DNA of 64,000 nt from Pseudomonadota bacterium (GTDB taxonomy: Bacteria; Desulfobacterota; Syntrophorhabdia; Syntrophorhabdales; Syntrophorhabdaceae). Below, piece by piece: positions 8,777 to 17,657 of the stretch. The translations under genes and the position numbers were made by a program. The stretch covers positions 1-64,000 of the forward strand of contig JAPLKC010000036.1 in assembly GCA_026388255.1 (NCBI GenBank). The letters run 5' to 3'. Under the pieces are notes generated by a model that was not told the DNA's origin, searched no databases, and saw only the letters and a list, made by a program, of their open reading frames with translations. Each line of letters starts with the position of its first letter. Position 1 is the first letter of the stretch.

Positions 8777-9349
8777 GTGAAAAAAACGTTATATATATGT
8801 CTTTCTTCAGTTCTTATATATTGTTTGTTCTCGATTTCATTCGTCCGCGCACAGGAACTTACTGGAAGAGTGTCCTCAATGAAACTATTTCAGGAACAAG
8901 GGGCTGGCTATAACATAGAATATCCCTATGACTGGACATATGCTAAATCCGGTACTACCTTTGTATTCAGTGGGCTATCGGGTACAAAGGCATATTTTTC
9001 CACCGTGAGTATCCAAAATCTGCTTTCCACAAAGGCGAAAGTAGGTAAATACCAGAATGTGGATGCCGTAGTAAGTGACTTGTTAAACCAATTAGAAACG
9101 GCAAAAGAATTCAAAAGATCCGGCATCGAACCTTTTCCTTATTCAAAAGGCAGTATGCAACTCATTGGGAAGCATTTTATTGTGGAATACATAAGAGATG
9201 GAGAGAGATTCAGACAGTGGATTATTGTGCTTCCAAGACCAAAGGGAGAGGCATTCCACGCCTGGTTTTACACCTCTCCAATAACACAATATGACGAATT
9301 TTTAGGCATTGCAAAGGCAATGCTGAATTCTTGGATTATCACAGAATAG
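8777..9349 (+). CDS. exported protein, PsbP/DUF1795-like
   Basis: A 190-residue protein with a clear signal peptide (MKKTLYICLSSVLIYCLF..., cleavage near VRA-QE at 26) and a mature part that reads like a PsbP-type alpha-beta fold: YNIEYPYDWTYAKSGTTFVF near the start of the domain is the typical opening of such stress-induced or lipoprotein-like domains. GTG start chosen because CCGGAGG precedes it at the right distance. Stand-alone gene with its own promoter. No catalytic residues are evident; the family call is from overall pattern and is not certain. Confidence 0.75.
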   Translation: MKKTLYICLSSVLIYCLFSISFVRAQELTGRVSSMKLFQEQGAGYNIEYPYDWTYAKSGTTFVFSGLSGTKAYFSTVSIQNLLSTKAKVGKYQNVDAVVSDLLNQLETAKEFKRSGIEPFPYSKGSMQLIGKHFIVEYIRDGERFRQWIIVLPRPKGEAFHAWFYTSPITQYDEFLGIAKAMLNSWIITE

Positions 9350-9651
9350 CATAACCTTACTTTCAACACCGGATTGCTTGAGCTTGAGGATAGAATTTAT
9401 GCCATATTTTGTCTTTCCTCAATATGAAAGCTGATGAGCGGCATTGAGCATTTCCTTATGTTACATCTGGCGGATTATGGCTTATCGGTATTTTTCCTTG
9501 ACATGCCTCAATTTCATCTGTTAGTTTTGACGTAATAATGCAAAAAGCGCAAACAATGAAATATAAAGCAGATATTTTTCTGTGTATGATGCGATTTTTG
9601 CCCGAAGGTGCATAATCTACATAATAAATAAAATAATACAGGTTAAGGAAT
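9350..9651. other. intergenic, no gene recognised
   Basis: 302 bases. A TTGACA occurs near 9497 but has no convincing -10 at 16-18 bases. TTAAGGAAT just before the ATG at 9652 is the ribosome site of the next gene. I see no RNA gene or repeat here. Confidence 0.45.
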
Positions 9652-10467
9652 ATGAAGATAGCCGGCATTCAATTTGCGTGTTCTGAGGATAAGGAAAGTA
9701 ATATTGAAAAGGCCCTGAAAATCATGGATGTAGCCTCCAAAGAAGGGGCACGGATTATATGTTTTCAGGAAATGTTCAACCAGTATTGGTTCCCAAAGGG
9801 CAAAGACGAAAATGCTTTTTTATTAGCAGATGACAAAAGAAACAAGATTGTCAGTATTTTTAAGAAGAAAGCAAAAAAAGCAGATGCGGTAATCCTGCTG
9901 CCTATATTCGAAAGGTATAAATCACGCTTCTTTAATAGTTGTGTGGTTATAAATGCTGACGGTAAAATTTCCGGGGTATACAGAAAAATCCATATCCCTG
10001 ATATACCATTATGGGAAGAGAAGTATTATTTTTCCACAGGTGATAAGGGCTTGCCTGTCTTTGGCACGAAGTATGGAAAGCTCGGGGTTCAGATATCATG
10101 GGACAACCTGTACCCTGAGAGCACGCGCGTCCTTGCCCTGAAAGGTGCTGAAATAGTTTTTTCGCCCACAGCATGTGCATTCAAGACCCAGCATATATGG
10201 CAGACGGTTATTTCAGGAAATGCTATAACGAACGGGTTGTATATTATGAGGATAAACAGGGTAGGGAGCGAGGATGTCCTTGATTTTTACGGGATGAGCT
10301 TTTGTGTGAATCCGGAAGGGGAGTTGATAGGAGGGCCGACAGCGGCAGTTGACAGCATCTTGCTGGCAGATATCGACTTTGAATATTTGAAACATATCAG
10401 AAGGGAATGGCCGCTGATGAAAGAAAGGAAGCCGAAATTTTATAAGGAGATTATAAAGGTAGCATGA
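9652..10467 (+). CDS. nitrilase-superfamily amidase-like protein with Ser in place of catalytic Cys
   Basis: A 271-residue carbon-nitrogen hydrolase fold protein closest in pattern to N-carbamoylputrescine amidases. The catalytic Glu (E40 in CFQEMFNQYWFP) and Lys (K112 in YRKIHIPD) are present, but the nucleophile position reads LGVQISWDNLYPE, with S149 (codon TCA) where the family has Cys (GVQICWD). The fold elements on both sides are well kept. It may be an inactive or altered-activity member, or use Ser. It opens a run of plus-strand genes: its stop overlaps the start of a 58-residue protein and argS follows. Substrate unknown. Confidence 0.88.
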   Translation: MKIAGIQFACSEDKESNIEKALKIMDVASKEGARIICFQEMFNQYWFPKGKDENAFLLADDKRNKIVSIFKKKAKKADAVILLPIFERYKSRFFNSCVVINADGKISGVYRKIHIPDIPLWEEKYYFSTGDKGLPVFGTKYGKLGVQISWDNLYPESTRVLALKGAEIVFSPTACAFKTQHIWQTVISGNAITNGLYIMRINRVGSEDVLDFYGMSFCVNPEGELIGGPTAAVDSILLADIDFEYLKHIRREWPLMKERKPKFYKEIIKVA

Positions 10468-10640
10468 TGGTTAACGAACCTGCGCTTTGCATAATCTGTG
10501 CATGGAGAGAGAATTGTCAGAAAAAGTTTTTAAAAGGTAAGGACGTAACATTGAGATGTCCTGATTTTACAAAGGATCTATCTATTAAGCATACGGAGAC
10601 ACCTGATGATAAGAAAACGGGTAGTGGAGATAATAAATGA
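10464..10640 (+). CDS. 58-residue four-cysteine protein upstream of argS
   Basis: Starts at an ATG overlapping the nitrilase stop (ATGATGG; the second ATG at 10467 is an alternative) and ends inside the first codons of argS, overlapping it by 35 bases. The N-terminal half has C9-x2-C12-x5-C18 in LCIICAWRENCQKKF and a fourth cysteine, C32, in RCPDFT, which suggests a metal site; the C-terminal half is polar and probably disordered. I have the impression of similar small proteins next to argS in related bacteria but cannot verify it. The tight overlaps on both sides point to translational coupling. Function unknown. Confidence 0.7.
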   Translation: MMVNEPALCIICAWRENCQKKFLKGKDVTLRCPDFTKDLSIKHTETPDDKKTGSGDNK

Positions 10641-12315
10641 GGCATGTAATAGCTGTAAATCTGAAGGCATTTTGCCTTACGATGTTAAAACAGAGCCTAT
10701 CATAGAAATACCCAGAGAAGAAGAGTTTGGCGATTATTCCACAAACATTGCCTTTTTATTAGCCCCTAAAATCAGAAAGAGCCCTCAGGATATTGCAAAA
10801 ATTCTCATCGGGTATATGCACTTTGATAATGTGTGCGAGAAGGTTGAGCTTGCAGGAAAAGGGTTTATAAATTTTTATGTAAAAGATGAAATATGGCGAC
10901 AGGCACTCTCGGAGATATATAGCAATGGACTGGAAGCCTTCATACCCGACGTGGGGAAAGGCAAAAAGGTACTTATGGAGTTTGTGAGTTCCAATCCGAC
11001 GGGACCGCTTCATATAGGGCATGGGAGGGGGGCTGTTGTAGGTGATGTGCTTGCGAACATATTAAAGAAGACCGGCTACAATGTTGTAAAAGAATACTAT
11101 GTGAACGATGCGGGCAAGCAGATAGAGACCCTCGGCGAATCGACTTATGCACGTTGGAAGGAACTGAAGGGCGAGGATGTTGTTTTTGATGATCGTTTTT
11201 ATCAGGGGGCATATGTTAAGGATATTGCAGCCAATGCAAACAAACAGGGACTGCTCGTTCCCACAGATAGAAAAGAGGCGATAAATTTCTTTGCAAAACT
11301 TGCCGGCGATACGGTATTGGAGGGGATTAAAGGCGACCTTGAGAGTTTCGGTGTCTTCTTTGACAACTATTTCAGCGAGACAACCCTGCACAAGAACGGC
11401 ATTGTCGAAGCAACTCTGGAATCGCTCAAAACAAAGGGCTATGCATACGAGCAGGATGGGGCGTTCTGGTTCAGGACAAGCCTTTTTGAGAAGGATGAGG
11501 ACAGGGTGCTTATAAAGTCTGACGGTGAGAAGACATACTTTGCTTCAGATATTGCCTATCACAATGACAAGTTTAACCGTTCCTTCGACATCCTCATAGA
11601 TATATGGGGTTCCGATCACCACGGGTATATCCCGAGGATGAAGGCAGGGGTAGAGGCTACAGGGTGGCGTAAGGAAAATCTTAAGATTCTTCTTATCCAG
11701 TTTGTTACCCTCCTTGAAAATGGAAAGCCGGTGGGCATGTCAACGAGGTCAGGACAATTCACTACTCTCAGAGAGGTTCTTGATGAAGTAGGGAAGGATG
11801 TTGCGCGCTTTTTCTTCTTGATGCGTAAAAGCGATGCCCATCTCGAATTTGATCTTGATCTTGCGAAGAAAACATCAAGCGAAAATCCTGTATATTATGT
11901 TCAATATGCCTATGCAAGGATTGCAAGTATTTTCAGGAATGCTAAAGAAGACGGCGTAGATATTGATGCTCTGAAGATAAAAGCAGGGCGACAAACGGCA
12001 AATGATGATAAGGCACGGAAAGAAGACACCGTCAGGGTTGATCTTTTAACGGTTAGAGAGGAGATTGATTTGATCAAAGCGATACTTCATCTCTATGATA
12101 TTCTGGAGGGGAGCGCTCGGAGTCTTGAACCACACAGAATAACGTTTTATCTTATAGACCTGGTGAGTAAGTTTCACAGTTATTATAATAAGACAAGAAT
12201 TTTAAAGAACGAAAAAGACCTTATTGTTGCAAGGTTATTGCTTATCTACATGCTTCAGCAGGTGATTAAGTACGGACTTGATATCCTTGGCGTGTCAGCG
12301 CCTGAAAAGATGTAA
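10606..12315 (+). CDS. argS: arginyl-tRNA synthetase
   Basis: A 569-residue class I synthetase that charges tRNA-Arg. N-terminal Add1 domain (about 1-90), catalytic domain with the HIGH motif as PTGPLHIGHGRGAVVGD (about 131-147), and a C-terminal DALR anticodon-binding domain with YVQYAYARIASI marking its approach. The KMSKS loop is the degenerate MSTRSGQ form, usual for ArgRS. Length is normal for the family. The ATG at 10606 has GGAG upstream, inside the preceding small gene. Confidence 0.97.
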   Translation: MIRKRVVEIINEACNSCKSEGILPYDVKTEPIIEIPREEEFGDYSTNIAFLLAPKIRKSPQDIAKILIGYMHFDNVCEKVELAGKGFINFYVKDEIWRQALSEIYSNGLEAFIPDVGKGKKVLMEFVSSNPTGPLHIGHGRGAVVGDVLANILKKTGYNVVKEYYVNDAGKQIETLGESTYARWKELKGEDVVFDDRFYQGAYVKDIAANANKQGLLVPTDRKEAINFFAKLAGDTVLEGIKGDLESFGVFFDNYFSETTLHKNGIVEATLESLKTKGYAYEQDGAFWFRTSLFEKDEDRVLIKSDGEKTYFASDIAYHNDKFNRSFDILIDIWGSDHHGYIPRMKAGVEATGWRKENLKILLIQFVTLLENGKPVGMSTRSGQFTTLREVLDEVGKDVARFFFLMRKSDAHLEFDLDLAKKTSSENPVYYVQYAYARIASIFRNAKEDGVDIDALKIKAGRQTANDDKARKEDTVRVDLLTVREEIDLIKAILHLYDILEGSARSLEPHRITFYLIDLVSKFHSYYNKTRILKNEKDLIVARLLLIYMLQQVIKYGLDILGVSAPEKM

Positions 12316-12372
12316 GAATCTGTGAAAAAGTAAAAGGTGAAAAGAAAAAAGTAAAAAAATAAAAGGTGAAAA

Positions 12373-13032
12373 GTGAAAAATACAAAAGGTATAAACACGG
12401 AAACAACAAAAATGAAAACAAAGAGTAAGACAAGGGAATATGTTGAATCGTTAATTATCGCAGCAATTATAGCATTTTTTGTAAGGAGTTTTTTCCTCCA
12501 GGCATTCAGGATACCCTCAAGCTCTATGGAGCCGACCCTCCTTATAGGCGACCATCTTCTTGTCAACAGGTTAAGCTATGTGATGAAGATTCCCTTTACG
12601 GATAAGGTGATTTTTAACATCGGAGACCCTAAAAAGGGGGATGTGGTAGTCTTTCGTTATCCTGTCGACCCTGACAAAGATTTTATTAAGAGGGTCATTG
12701 CAACCGAAGGGGATACGATAGCGATCAAGGATAAGGTGATTTATATAAATGGAAAGAAGACAGAAGACAAATGGGGGCATTATTCTACCACCGTGATCCT
12801 GCCTGAACATATTAATCCGAGGGACAATTTCGGACCATACAAAGTGCCCGGGAATGCCTATTTCGTGATGGGTGACAACAGAGACAGAAGTCTTGACAGC
12901 AGGTACTGGGGTGTTGTTACCAAGGATCATCTTGTGGGAAGGGCGCTCATATTGTATTTTTCTTTGAATGGTAAGCCGGACAATGTACTTGGATACATAA
13001 GATGGTCGAGGATTGGAAATCTTATACGATAA
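12373..13032 (+). CDS. lepB: signal peptidase I
   Basis: A 219-residue inner-membrane serine protease that removes signal peptides. One N-terminal TM helix (about 25-45), then the catalytic Ser in SSSMEPTLLIGD, the catalytic Lys in DKDFIKRVI, and the box GDNRDRSLDSRYWG. All catalytic elements are present. GTG start at 12373 with AAAGGTGA before it; an ATG at 12412 is possible and would keep the TM. The 55 bases before it are a purine-rich run with repeated AAAAGGTGAAAAG units. Followed by a TPR and a LolB-like lipoprotein gene, all envelope functions. Confidence 0.95.
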   Translation: MKNTKGINTETTKMKTKSKTREYVESLIIAAIIAFFVRSFFLQAFRIPSSSMEPTLLIGDHLLVNRLSYVMKIPFTDKVIFNIGDPKKGDVVVFRYPVDPDKDFIKRVIATEGDTIAIKDKVIYINGKKTEDKWGHYSTTVILPEHINPRDNFGPYKVPGNAYFVMGDNRDRSLDSRYWGVVTKDHLVGRALILYFSLNGKPDNVLGYIRWSRIGNLIR

Positions 13033-13069
13033 TAGATTTTGCAAGGCTTGTATGTTATTATCAGGTATT

Positions 13070-14731
13070 ATGAAAAAACTCTTTATTTATATATCCGTGT
13101 TGTTCATCCCTTTATCCCTGCTTGCAAGTGATTATTCTTCGTCTATCCTCTTTTTTTTAAAAGGATACAGAAGTGAGACACAGGGCAAGTATGAAGATGC
13201 CATAGAATATTACAAGTCTGCGCTTCATCTTAATCCTGATTCTTCCGATATCAGATCGGAATTATCTTTTTCATATATCAGAAAAGGCGAACTTGACAAT
13301 GCAGAGAAGCTGCTTGAGGAAGCAATCGTACTGAACGAAAAGAATCGTAACGCCCTTATTTTACTTGGAGGCATATACTCTGCAAAAGGGGAAGTCAGCA
13401 AGGCAAAGACGATGTATGAAAAATGTATCGCCATCAATGCTGAAGATACCGAAGCATATCTGCACCTGGGTTCTCTGTATATAAATGAAAAGAATAACGA
13501 AGGGGCTATTAAAATATATGATAAAATCATATCCTATGATAATGACAATATCATAACACTCTATTATATTGGTAGGTTGAAAGCTGAATTAAAGGACTAT
13601 GAAGAAGCAAAAAAATATTACAACAGGGTTATTGAGTTAAAACCTAATTTTGAGCCTGCATTTTTGGATCTTGGTCTTATTTATGAGATTGAGAACAATC
13701 ATAATAAAGCTATAGAGTATTATCAAATGGTTATTGCTTTTGACCCCCTTAATAAAAAAGCGAGAACAAAAATTGCAAATATTTTTGTCAGGCAGAAAGA
13801 GTATGACAAGGCGATTTATGAATTTGAAAAACTCTCTGATGTGGACAGGGAAGACCTTTCCGTAAGAGGCAAGATCGGCCTGTTGCATCTTGAAAAAGGC
13901 AGGTATGATGAAGCAATAAGGGAGTTCAACATATTACTTGCATCATCGCCAAAAAACGATATGCTGAGATTGTATCTTGCCTATGCCCTGAAAGAAAAAG
14001 GCGATATGAAGAGGGCTATTGATGAATTGACAAAAATAGATCCCGGCTCGGAGGAATTTAAGAGCGCAATAAAGACCATGACCTTACTGTACATTAAAAC
14101 GGGTTTGGTCGAAGAGGGAATAAGTAGATTTAAGGACTATCTCGAAAACAAAAAAGACAATATTGACCTGTATGTAATGCTTTCGACGCTTTACGAAGAA
14201 AAGGCGGATTATCAAAAAAGCATTGAAGTCCTGGAAGAAGCAAAGAGGCACGATCCCAATAACATTGAGCTTATTTACCAGATTGGTATGTTGTACGAGA
14301 AAAGTGGAAATACCGATAAGGCATTGCTATATATGGAAGATACGCTGAAAATTGATCCTGATTACCCGAATGCTCTGAATTTCATAGGCTATACATGGGC
14401 AGATAAAGGTACTAATCTTGATAAAGCTGAAGGGATGATAAAAAAGGCTCTTATAAAAAAACCCGACGATGGGTACATCATGGACAGCATTGGCTGGGTG
14501 TACTATAAAAAAGGCGATTATAAAAAGGCTCTGGATGAGTTGTTAAAGGCCCATCAGAGGCTGCCTGACGACCCGACCATTGCCGAGCATCTCGGCGATG
14601 TCTTTGCAAGTCTGAAAGAGTATGATAAGGCCATGGAGTATTTTGAAAAATCCATGAAACTGGAAAGCAAAGAGGAGAAGAAACAGGTCATAGAGAAGAA
14701 GATAAAGGCAATAGAAGAAAAAAGAAAGTGA
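13070..14731 (+). CDS. exported tetratricopeptide repeat protein
   Basis: A 553-residue protein with a signal peptide (MKKLFIYISVLFIPLSLLAS) followed by about 14 TPR units in tandem to the end, with the usual A/G at position 8, Y at 11 and P at 32 (for example GKYEDAIEYYKSALHLNPDS). Such proteins serve as scaffolds for envelope protein complexes. Start set at 13070 because the signal peptide begins there; the longer reading from 13013 overlaps lepB. The stop overlaps the GTG of the LolB-like gene (AGTGA), so the two are coupled; TPR plus LolB is a familiar pair in Proteobacteria. Confidence 0.9.
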   Translation: MKKLFIYISVLFIPLSLLASDYSSSILFFLKGYRSETQGKYEDAIEYYKSALHLNPDSSDIRSELSFSYIRKGELDNAEKLLEEAIVLNEKNRNALILLGGIYSAKGEVSKAKTMYEKCIAINAEDTEAYLHLGSLYINEKNNEGAIKIYDKIISYDNDNIITLYYIGRLKAELKDYEEAKKYYNRVIELKPNFEPAFLDLGLIYEIENNHNKAIEYYQMVIAFDPLNKKARTKIANIFVRQKEYDKAIYEFEKLSDVDREDLSVRGKIGLLHLEKGRYDEAIREFNILLASSPKNDMLRLYLAYALKEKGDMKRAIDELTKIDPGSEEFKSAIKTMTLLYIKTGLVEEGISRFKDYLENKKDNIDLYVMLSTLYEEKADYQKSIEVLEEAKRHDPNNIELIYQIGMLYEKSGNTDKALLYMEDTLKIDPDYPNALNFIGYTWADKGTNLDKAEGMIKKALIKKPDDGYIMDSIGWVYYKKGDYKKALDELLKAHQRLPDDPTIAEHLGDVFASLKEYDKAMEYFEKSMKLESKEEKKQVIEKKIKAIEEKRK

Positions 14732-15246
14732 AAAAGACAGTTATAATTATTTGTATCTTCATTTTCCTTTCATCCTGTGCATTAATCCCCCGTAAAACAT
14801 TCATAATATGGCCGGACAAAATAGAGTACATAGAGGCGCTCTGCGATATTGATATGTCCTGGAGGGACATGAAATATTCAGGCTCCATGTCTTTAAAAAT
14901 GAAATACCCCGATAGATTGCAGATGGAGGTTTACGGACCCTTCGGGGAAACAGTTGTCTATCTTGCCAAAGACAGGGACAAATTTTCCTTTATAAGCAGT
15001 GATGAAAAATTCAGTGATGAAAAGGTATTTGAGGAAAGATTTGGTATTAAACTCCATGAATTTATAGATGATATATCTGTTATAAATTATCGGAAAAATG
15101 GTCAGGAAGGCACTTACTTCAAAAGGGAAAATTATGTGGTTATATATCAGCTCGATAATACTGAAAACAGTATATGCTGGAAGGGTAAAGACGGCAGTAT
15201 TTGTATGAGATTCCTTGAAGCTGTTTTTGATGAAAAAGGGCAATAG
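14728..15246 (+). CDS. LolB-like outer-membrane lipoprotein
   Basis: A 172-residue protein with a lipoprotein signal (lipobox LSSC, Cys about 17). The mature part reads YSGSMSLKMKYPDRLQMEVYGPFG, which resembles the beta-sheet opening of the LolB/DUF4292 fold that accepts lipoproteins at the outer membrane. The later part is only weakly like LolB, so the call rests on this segment and on coupling with the TPR gene. GTG start overlaps the TPR stop. Confidence 0.7.
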   Translation: MKKTVIIICIFIFLSSCALIPRKTFIIWPDKIEYIEALCDIDMSWRDMKYSGSMSLKMKYPDRLQMEVYGPFGETVVYLAKDRDKFSFISSDEKFSDEKVFEERFGIKLHEFIDDISVINYRKNGQEGTYFKRENYVVIYQLDNTENSICWKGKDGSICMRFLEAVFDEKGQ

Positions 15247-15350
15247 GGGTTTTGGATTTTAGATTTTAAATTGCCGATTTTGGATGTTAATTGTTGAATC
15301 ACTACTGATACATTCCCTGCGGCTCGCCCCGGGGTAGTTCATTCCAGAAA
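15247..15350. repeat. AT-rich heptamer repeats and a GCCCCGGGGTAGTTC-type repeat
   Basis: Begins with ggattttagattttaaatt and gattttggatg units, the same style as 40110-40150 and 47380-47406, then ctgcggctcgccccggggta followed by gttcattcca, which resembles cccgcgggtagttcgtttca at 50548-50567. These look like short dispersed intergenic repeats. Confidence 0.45.
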
Positions 15351-15387
15351 AACGGTTCAAATTTAGATTTATCATGGAGAATTTGTT

Positions 15388-16455
15388 GTGGAAAAGGTAG
15401 TAGCAGGGAGATGTGATTCCTACGATATTAAAACGCTTAAGAATTTCTTCCATGATGGCTTCAGTGAAGTAGGTATTAAGGCAGCGCACCAGAGAGTTCT
15501 GCTCAAGCCGAATCTTTTAAGCGGGAAGTCGCCGGAAAAAGCTGTAACCACCCGCCCGGAGTTTGTAAGGGCGATATCCGAATTATTGCTGGACTCCTCC
15601 TGCGATGTTTATATCGGGGATAGCCCGGGATATGAATCCACAGAAAAAGTCCTGATAAAATCAGGCATTATGGAAGTAGCAAAGGATTGTGGTCTAAAAA
15701 TACTCTCTTTTAATAAAAAGATTACAAAAAAAAATCAGGGTATTTCGCCTTACAGAGAGTTTATCCTGGGCGAAGACCCTGATAATTTTGAAATAATTAT
15801 AAACCTTCCCAAGTTGAAGACCCATGTAATGATGGGGCTTACCCTGGGAGTGAAAAACACCTTTGGTTTCATACATGCCCTTGATAAGGCAAAGTGGCAC
15901 CTGAAGGCCGGGACAGACAGAATGATCTTTGCATCAATGCTTATAGATATTCACAATATTGTGAAGCCTTCGATAACGATTATTGACGGAATTATCGGTA
16001 TGGATGGAGACGGACCGGGCAGCGGCAGGATAAGAAATATGGGTATAGTTGCTTTGAGCAAAAATGCATTTGCCCTGGATCACTATATAGAGCAGCTTGC
16101 AGGCATACCGTTTCCTCTTCCCATAACTTCAAAGGCCAAAGAGCATGGTATGGTGCCCGATTACAAGACGATCTGTGCAGGTCTTCCAGTTTCCTTTGCG
16201 GATGACTTTCAACTGCCCGGAACAATGGACATTAACTGGAATCTCCCCGATATGGCAAAGAGAGTGTTAAAAAACGTCTTTATCAAAAAACCTAAATTAA
16301 AAAAAGGCCTATGCAAAGGATGCGGGATATGTGCGAATGTGTGCCCTGCAGGTGCCCTTTTTGTTGATGAAAAAGCCGTTTTGTTCGATTACAAGAAGTG
16401 TATACGTTGTTATTGCTGCCAGGAGATGTGTCCTGAAGGGGCAATCAGGGTTTGA
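15388..16455 (+). CDS. DUF362 domain protein with C-terminal 2[4Fe-4S] ferredoxin
   Basis: A 355-residue soluble iron-sulfur protein. DUF362 covers about 1-295, with the conserved blocks LLKPNLL and INLPKLKTHVMMGLTLGVKNTFGF. The end (about 305-355) is a ferredoxin domain with CKGCGICANVCP and CIRCYCCQEMCP, binding two [4Fe-4S] clusters. No signal peptide, unlike the exported DUF362 protein at 35333-36223. DUF362 function is not established; the fusion to ferredoxin suggests electron transfer. GTG start at 15388 after GGAGA. It converges on selD. Confidence 0.88.
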   Translation: MEKVVAGRCDSYDIKTLKNFFHDGFSEVGIKAAHQRVLLKPNLLSGKSPEKAVTTRPEFVRAISELLLDSSCDVYIGDSPGYESTEKVLIKSGIMEVAKDCGLKILSFNKKITKKNQGISPYREFILGEDPDNFEIIINLPKLKTHVMMGLTLGVKNTFGFIHALDKAKWHLKAGTDRMIFASMLIDIHNIVKPSITIIDGIIGMDGDGPGSGRIRNMGIVALSKNAFALDHYIEQLAGIPFPLPITSKAKEHGMVPDYKTICAGLPVSFADDFQLPGTMDINWNLPDMAKRVLKNVFIKKPKLKKGLCKGCGICANVCPAGALFVDEKAVLFDYKKCIRCYCCQEMCPEGAIRV

Positions 16456-16603
16456 TTCCATTTCCAGATCAAAGCGCTATCATCGTTGGCTTCGTCATCG
16501 GTTCCTCGACGCACTGTTTAAGTGCGCCTACGCTTGTCCTCCCGCAGGGGAGGGTCGCCTCTTCCTTACCGCCTTGATATCATCTTCGATTTGAAAATGG
16601 AAT
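16455..16603. repeat. MITE/REP-like element between converging genes
   Basis: 149 bases bounded by imperfect terminal inverted repeats of 20-29 bases: ATTCCATTTCCAGATCAAAG on the left and, read on the other strand from the right end, ATTCCATTTTCAAATCGAAG (17 of 20 identical). Inside are two hairpins, GCACT-GTTTA-AGTGC (16511-16525) and CCTCCC-GCAG-GGGAGG (16538-16553). It has no coding capacity and starts at the stop codon of the DUF362 gene, ending just before the selD stop. It may also act as a two-way terminator. Confidence 0.65.
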
Positions 16604-16606
16604 GAT

Positions 16607-17632
16607 TTAGATGAGCAGAATCTTTCCTTTTGACTCGCTGATGAACCGGCCTATGATCCAGTAATCCAATTGAATATTTAAAGCTGTTTCTTCAAATTTA
16701 AGGATATCGTCAGGGTGCACTGCCATCAGGAGACCTCCTGATGTTTGGGGATCAAAGAGGATATCATATAGAAAGCCCTCATTTTTACCCGTTACATGCT
16801 CTTTGTAATAATCCCTGTTCCTGTACAAGCCTCCGGGAACGAAACCTGACTGCGAAAGTTCTGTGGCCTCCTGAAAATAGGGGATTTTATCGGCGAACAA
16901 TTCCACGCCTATATATTCCTTGATCATTTCCTTCAAATGGCCGGCAAGACCAAAACCTGTTACGTCGGTTGCCGCATGGGTTCTAACGCAGAGCATTGCT
17001 TCGGATGCCTTTTTATTCAAGGCAGCCATTACATTGATGAGGTTTTGTATTGACTCCTCACTCAGTGCGTTGCCTTTAATGCCTGTGTTCAGGATGCCTG
17101 TGCCGAGCGGTTTTGTGAGGATAAGACAATCTCCGGGTATTGCGCCTTCATTCTTTATAATCTTATCCGGGTGTATTATGCCTGTAACGGAAAGACCGTA
17201 TTTTATTTCAACATCGTCAACGCTGTGACCGCCCAGAAGGCTTGCGCCTGACTCCCGTATCTTATCAATTCCGCCCCTCAGTATTTCTTTCAGGACGCTT
17301 ATATCAAACTGTTTCAGAGAAAAGCAGACCATATTCAACGCCGTCTTCGGTATTGCACCCATGGCATAGATATCGCTCATGGCATTTGCAGCCGCAATCT
17401 GGCCAAACCAGTACGGATCATTGACGATAGGTGTAAAGAAGTCTATTGTCTGGACAATAGCAATATCATCAGTGATTTTATAAACCCCTGCGTCTTCGAA
17501 ACCTTCAATACCCACGAGGACATTATCGTCCACTGGTATCTCGATGCCGCAGAGTATGTTTGCAAGGTCCGCCGGACCTATCTTTGAAGCTCAGCCGGCG
17601 CCGCGGACATATTTAGTCAATTCGACAGTCAT
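16607..17632 (-). CDS. selD: selenide, water dikinase, selenocysteine-containing
   Basis: Makes selenophosphate from selenide and ATP, the selenium donor for Sec-tRNA and selenouridine. The full reading is 341 residues from the ATG at 17632 if the in-frame UGA at 17593-17591 (codon 14) is read as selenocysteine: the motif becomes RGAG-U-ASK, where U14 is the catalytic position (C17 in E. coli) and K17 the catalytic Lys (K20 in E. coli). Downstream blocks VGIEGFEDAGVYKI, DIYAMGA, GGHSVDD and TDVTGFGLAGH are typical. A naive reading would start at 17533 and lose the active site. A hairpin 11 nt after the UGA fits a bacterial SECIS. Self-use of Sec in SelD is known in other bacteria. It follows a DUF3553 gene by 25 bases. 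Confidence 0.95.
17565..17593 (-). promoter_or_regulatory. UGA Sec codon and SECIS-like hairpin in selD
   Basis: The UGA is at 17593-17591. After 11 nt comes AGGUCC-GGC-GGACCU (17579-17565), a perfect 6-bp stem with a G-rich three-base loop. Spacing and size match the upper stem-loop of bacterial SECIS elements recognised by SelB, such as that of E. coli fdhF. Confidence 0.75.
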
Positions 17633-17657
17633 GTTAAATTATGCTCCTTGCTCCGGA

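Noticed and set aside
9456-9668. 70-codon minus-strand frame
   Set aside because: AT-rich, no ribosome site, and overlaps the leader of the nitrilase-like gene.
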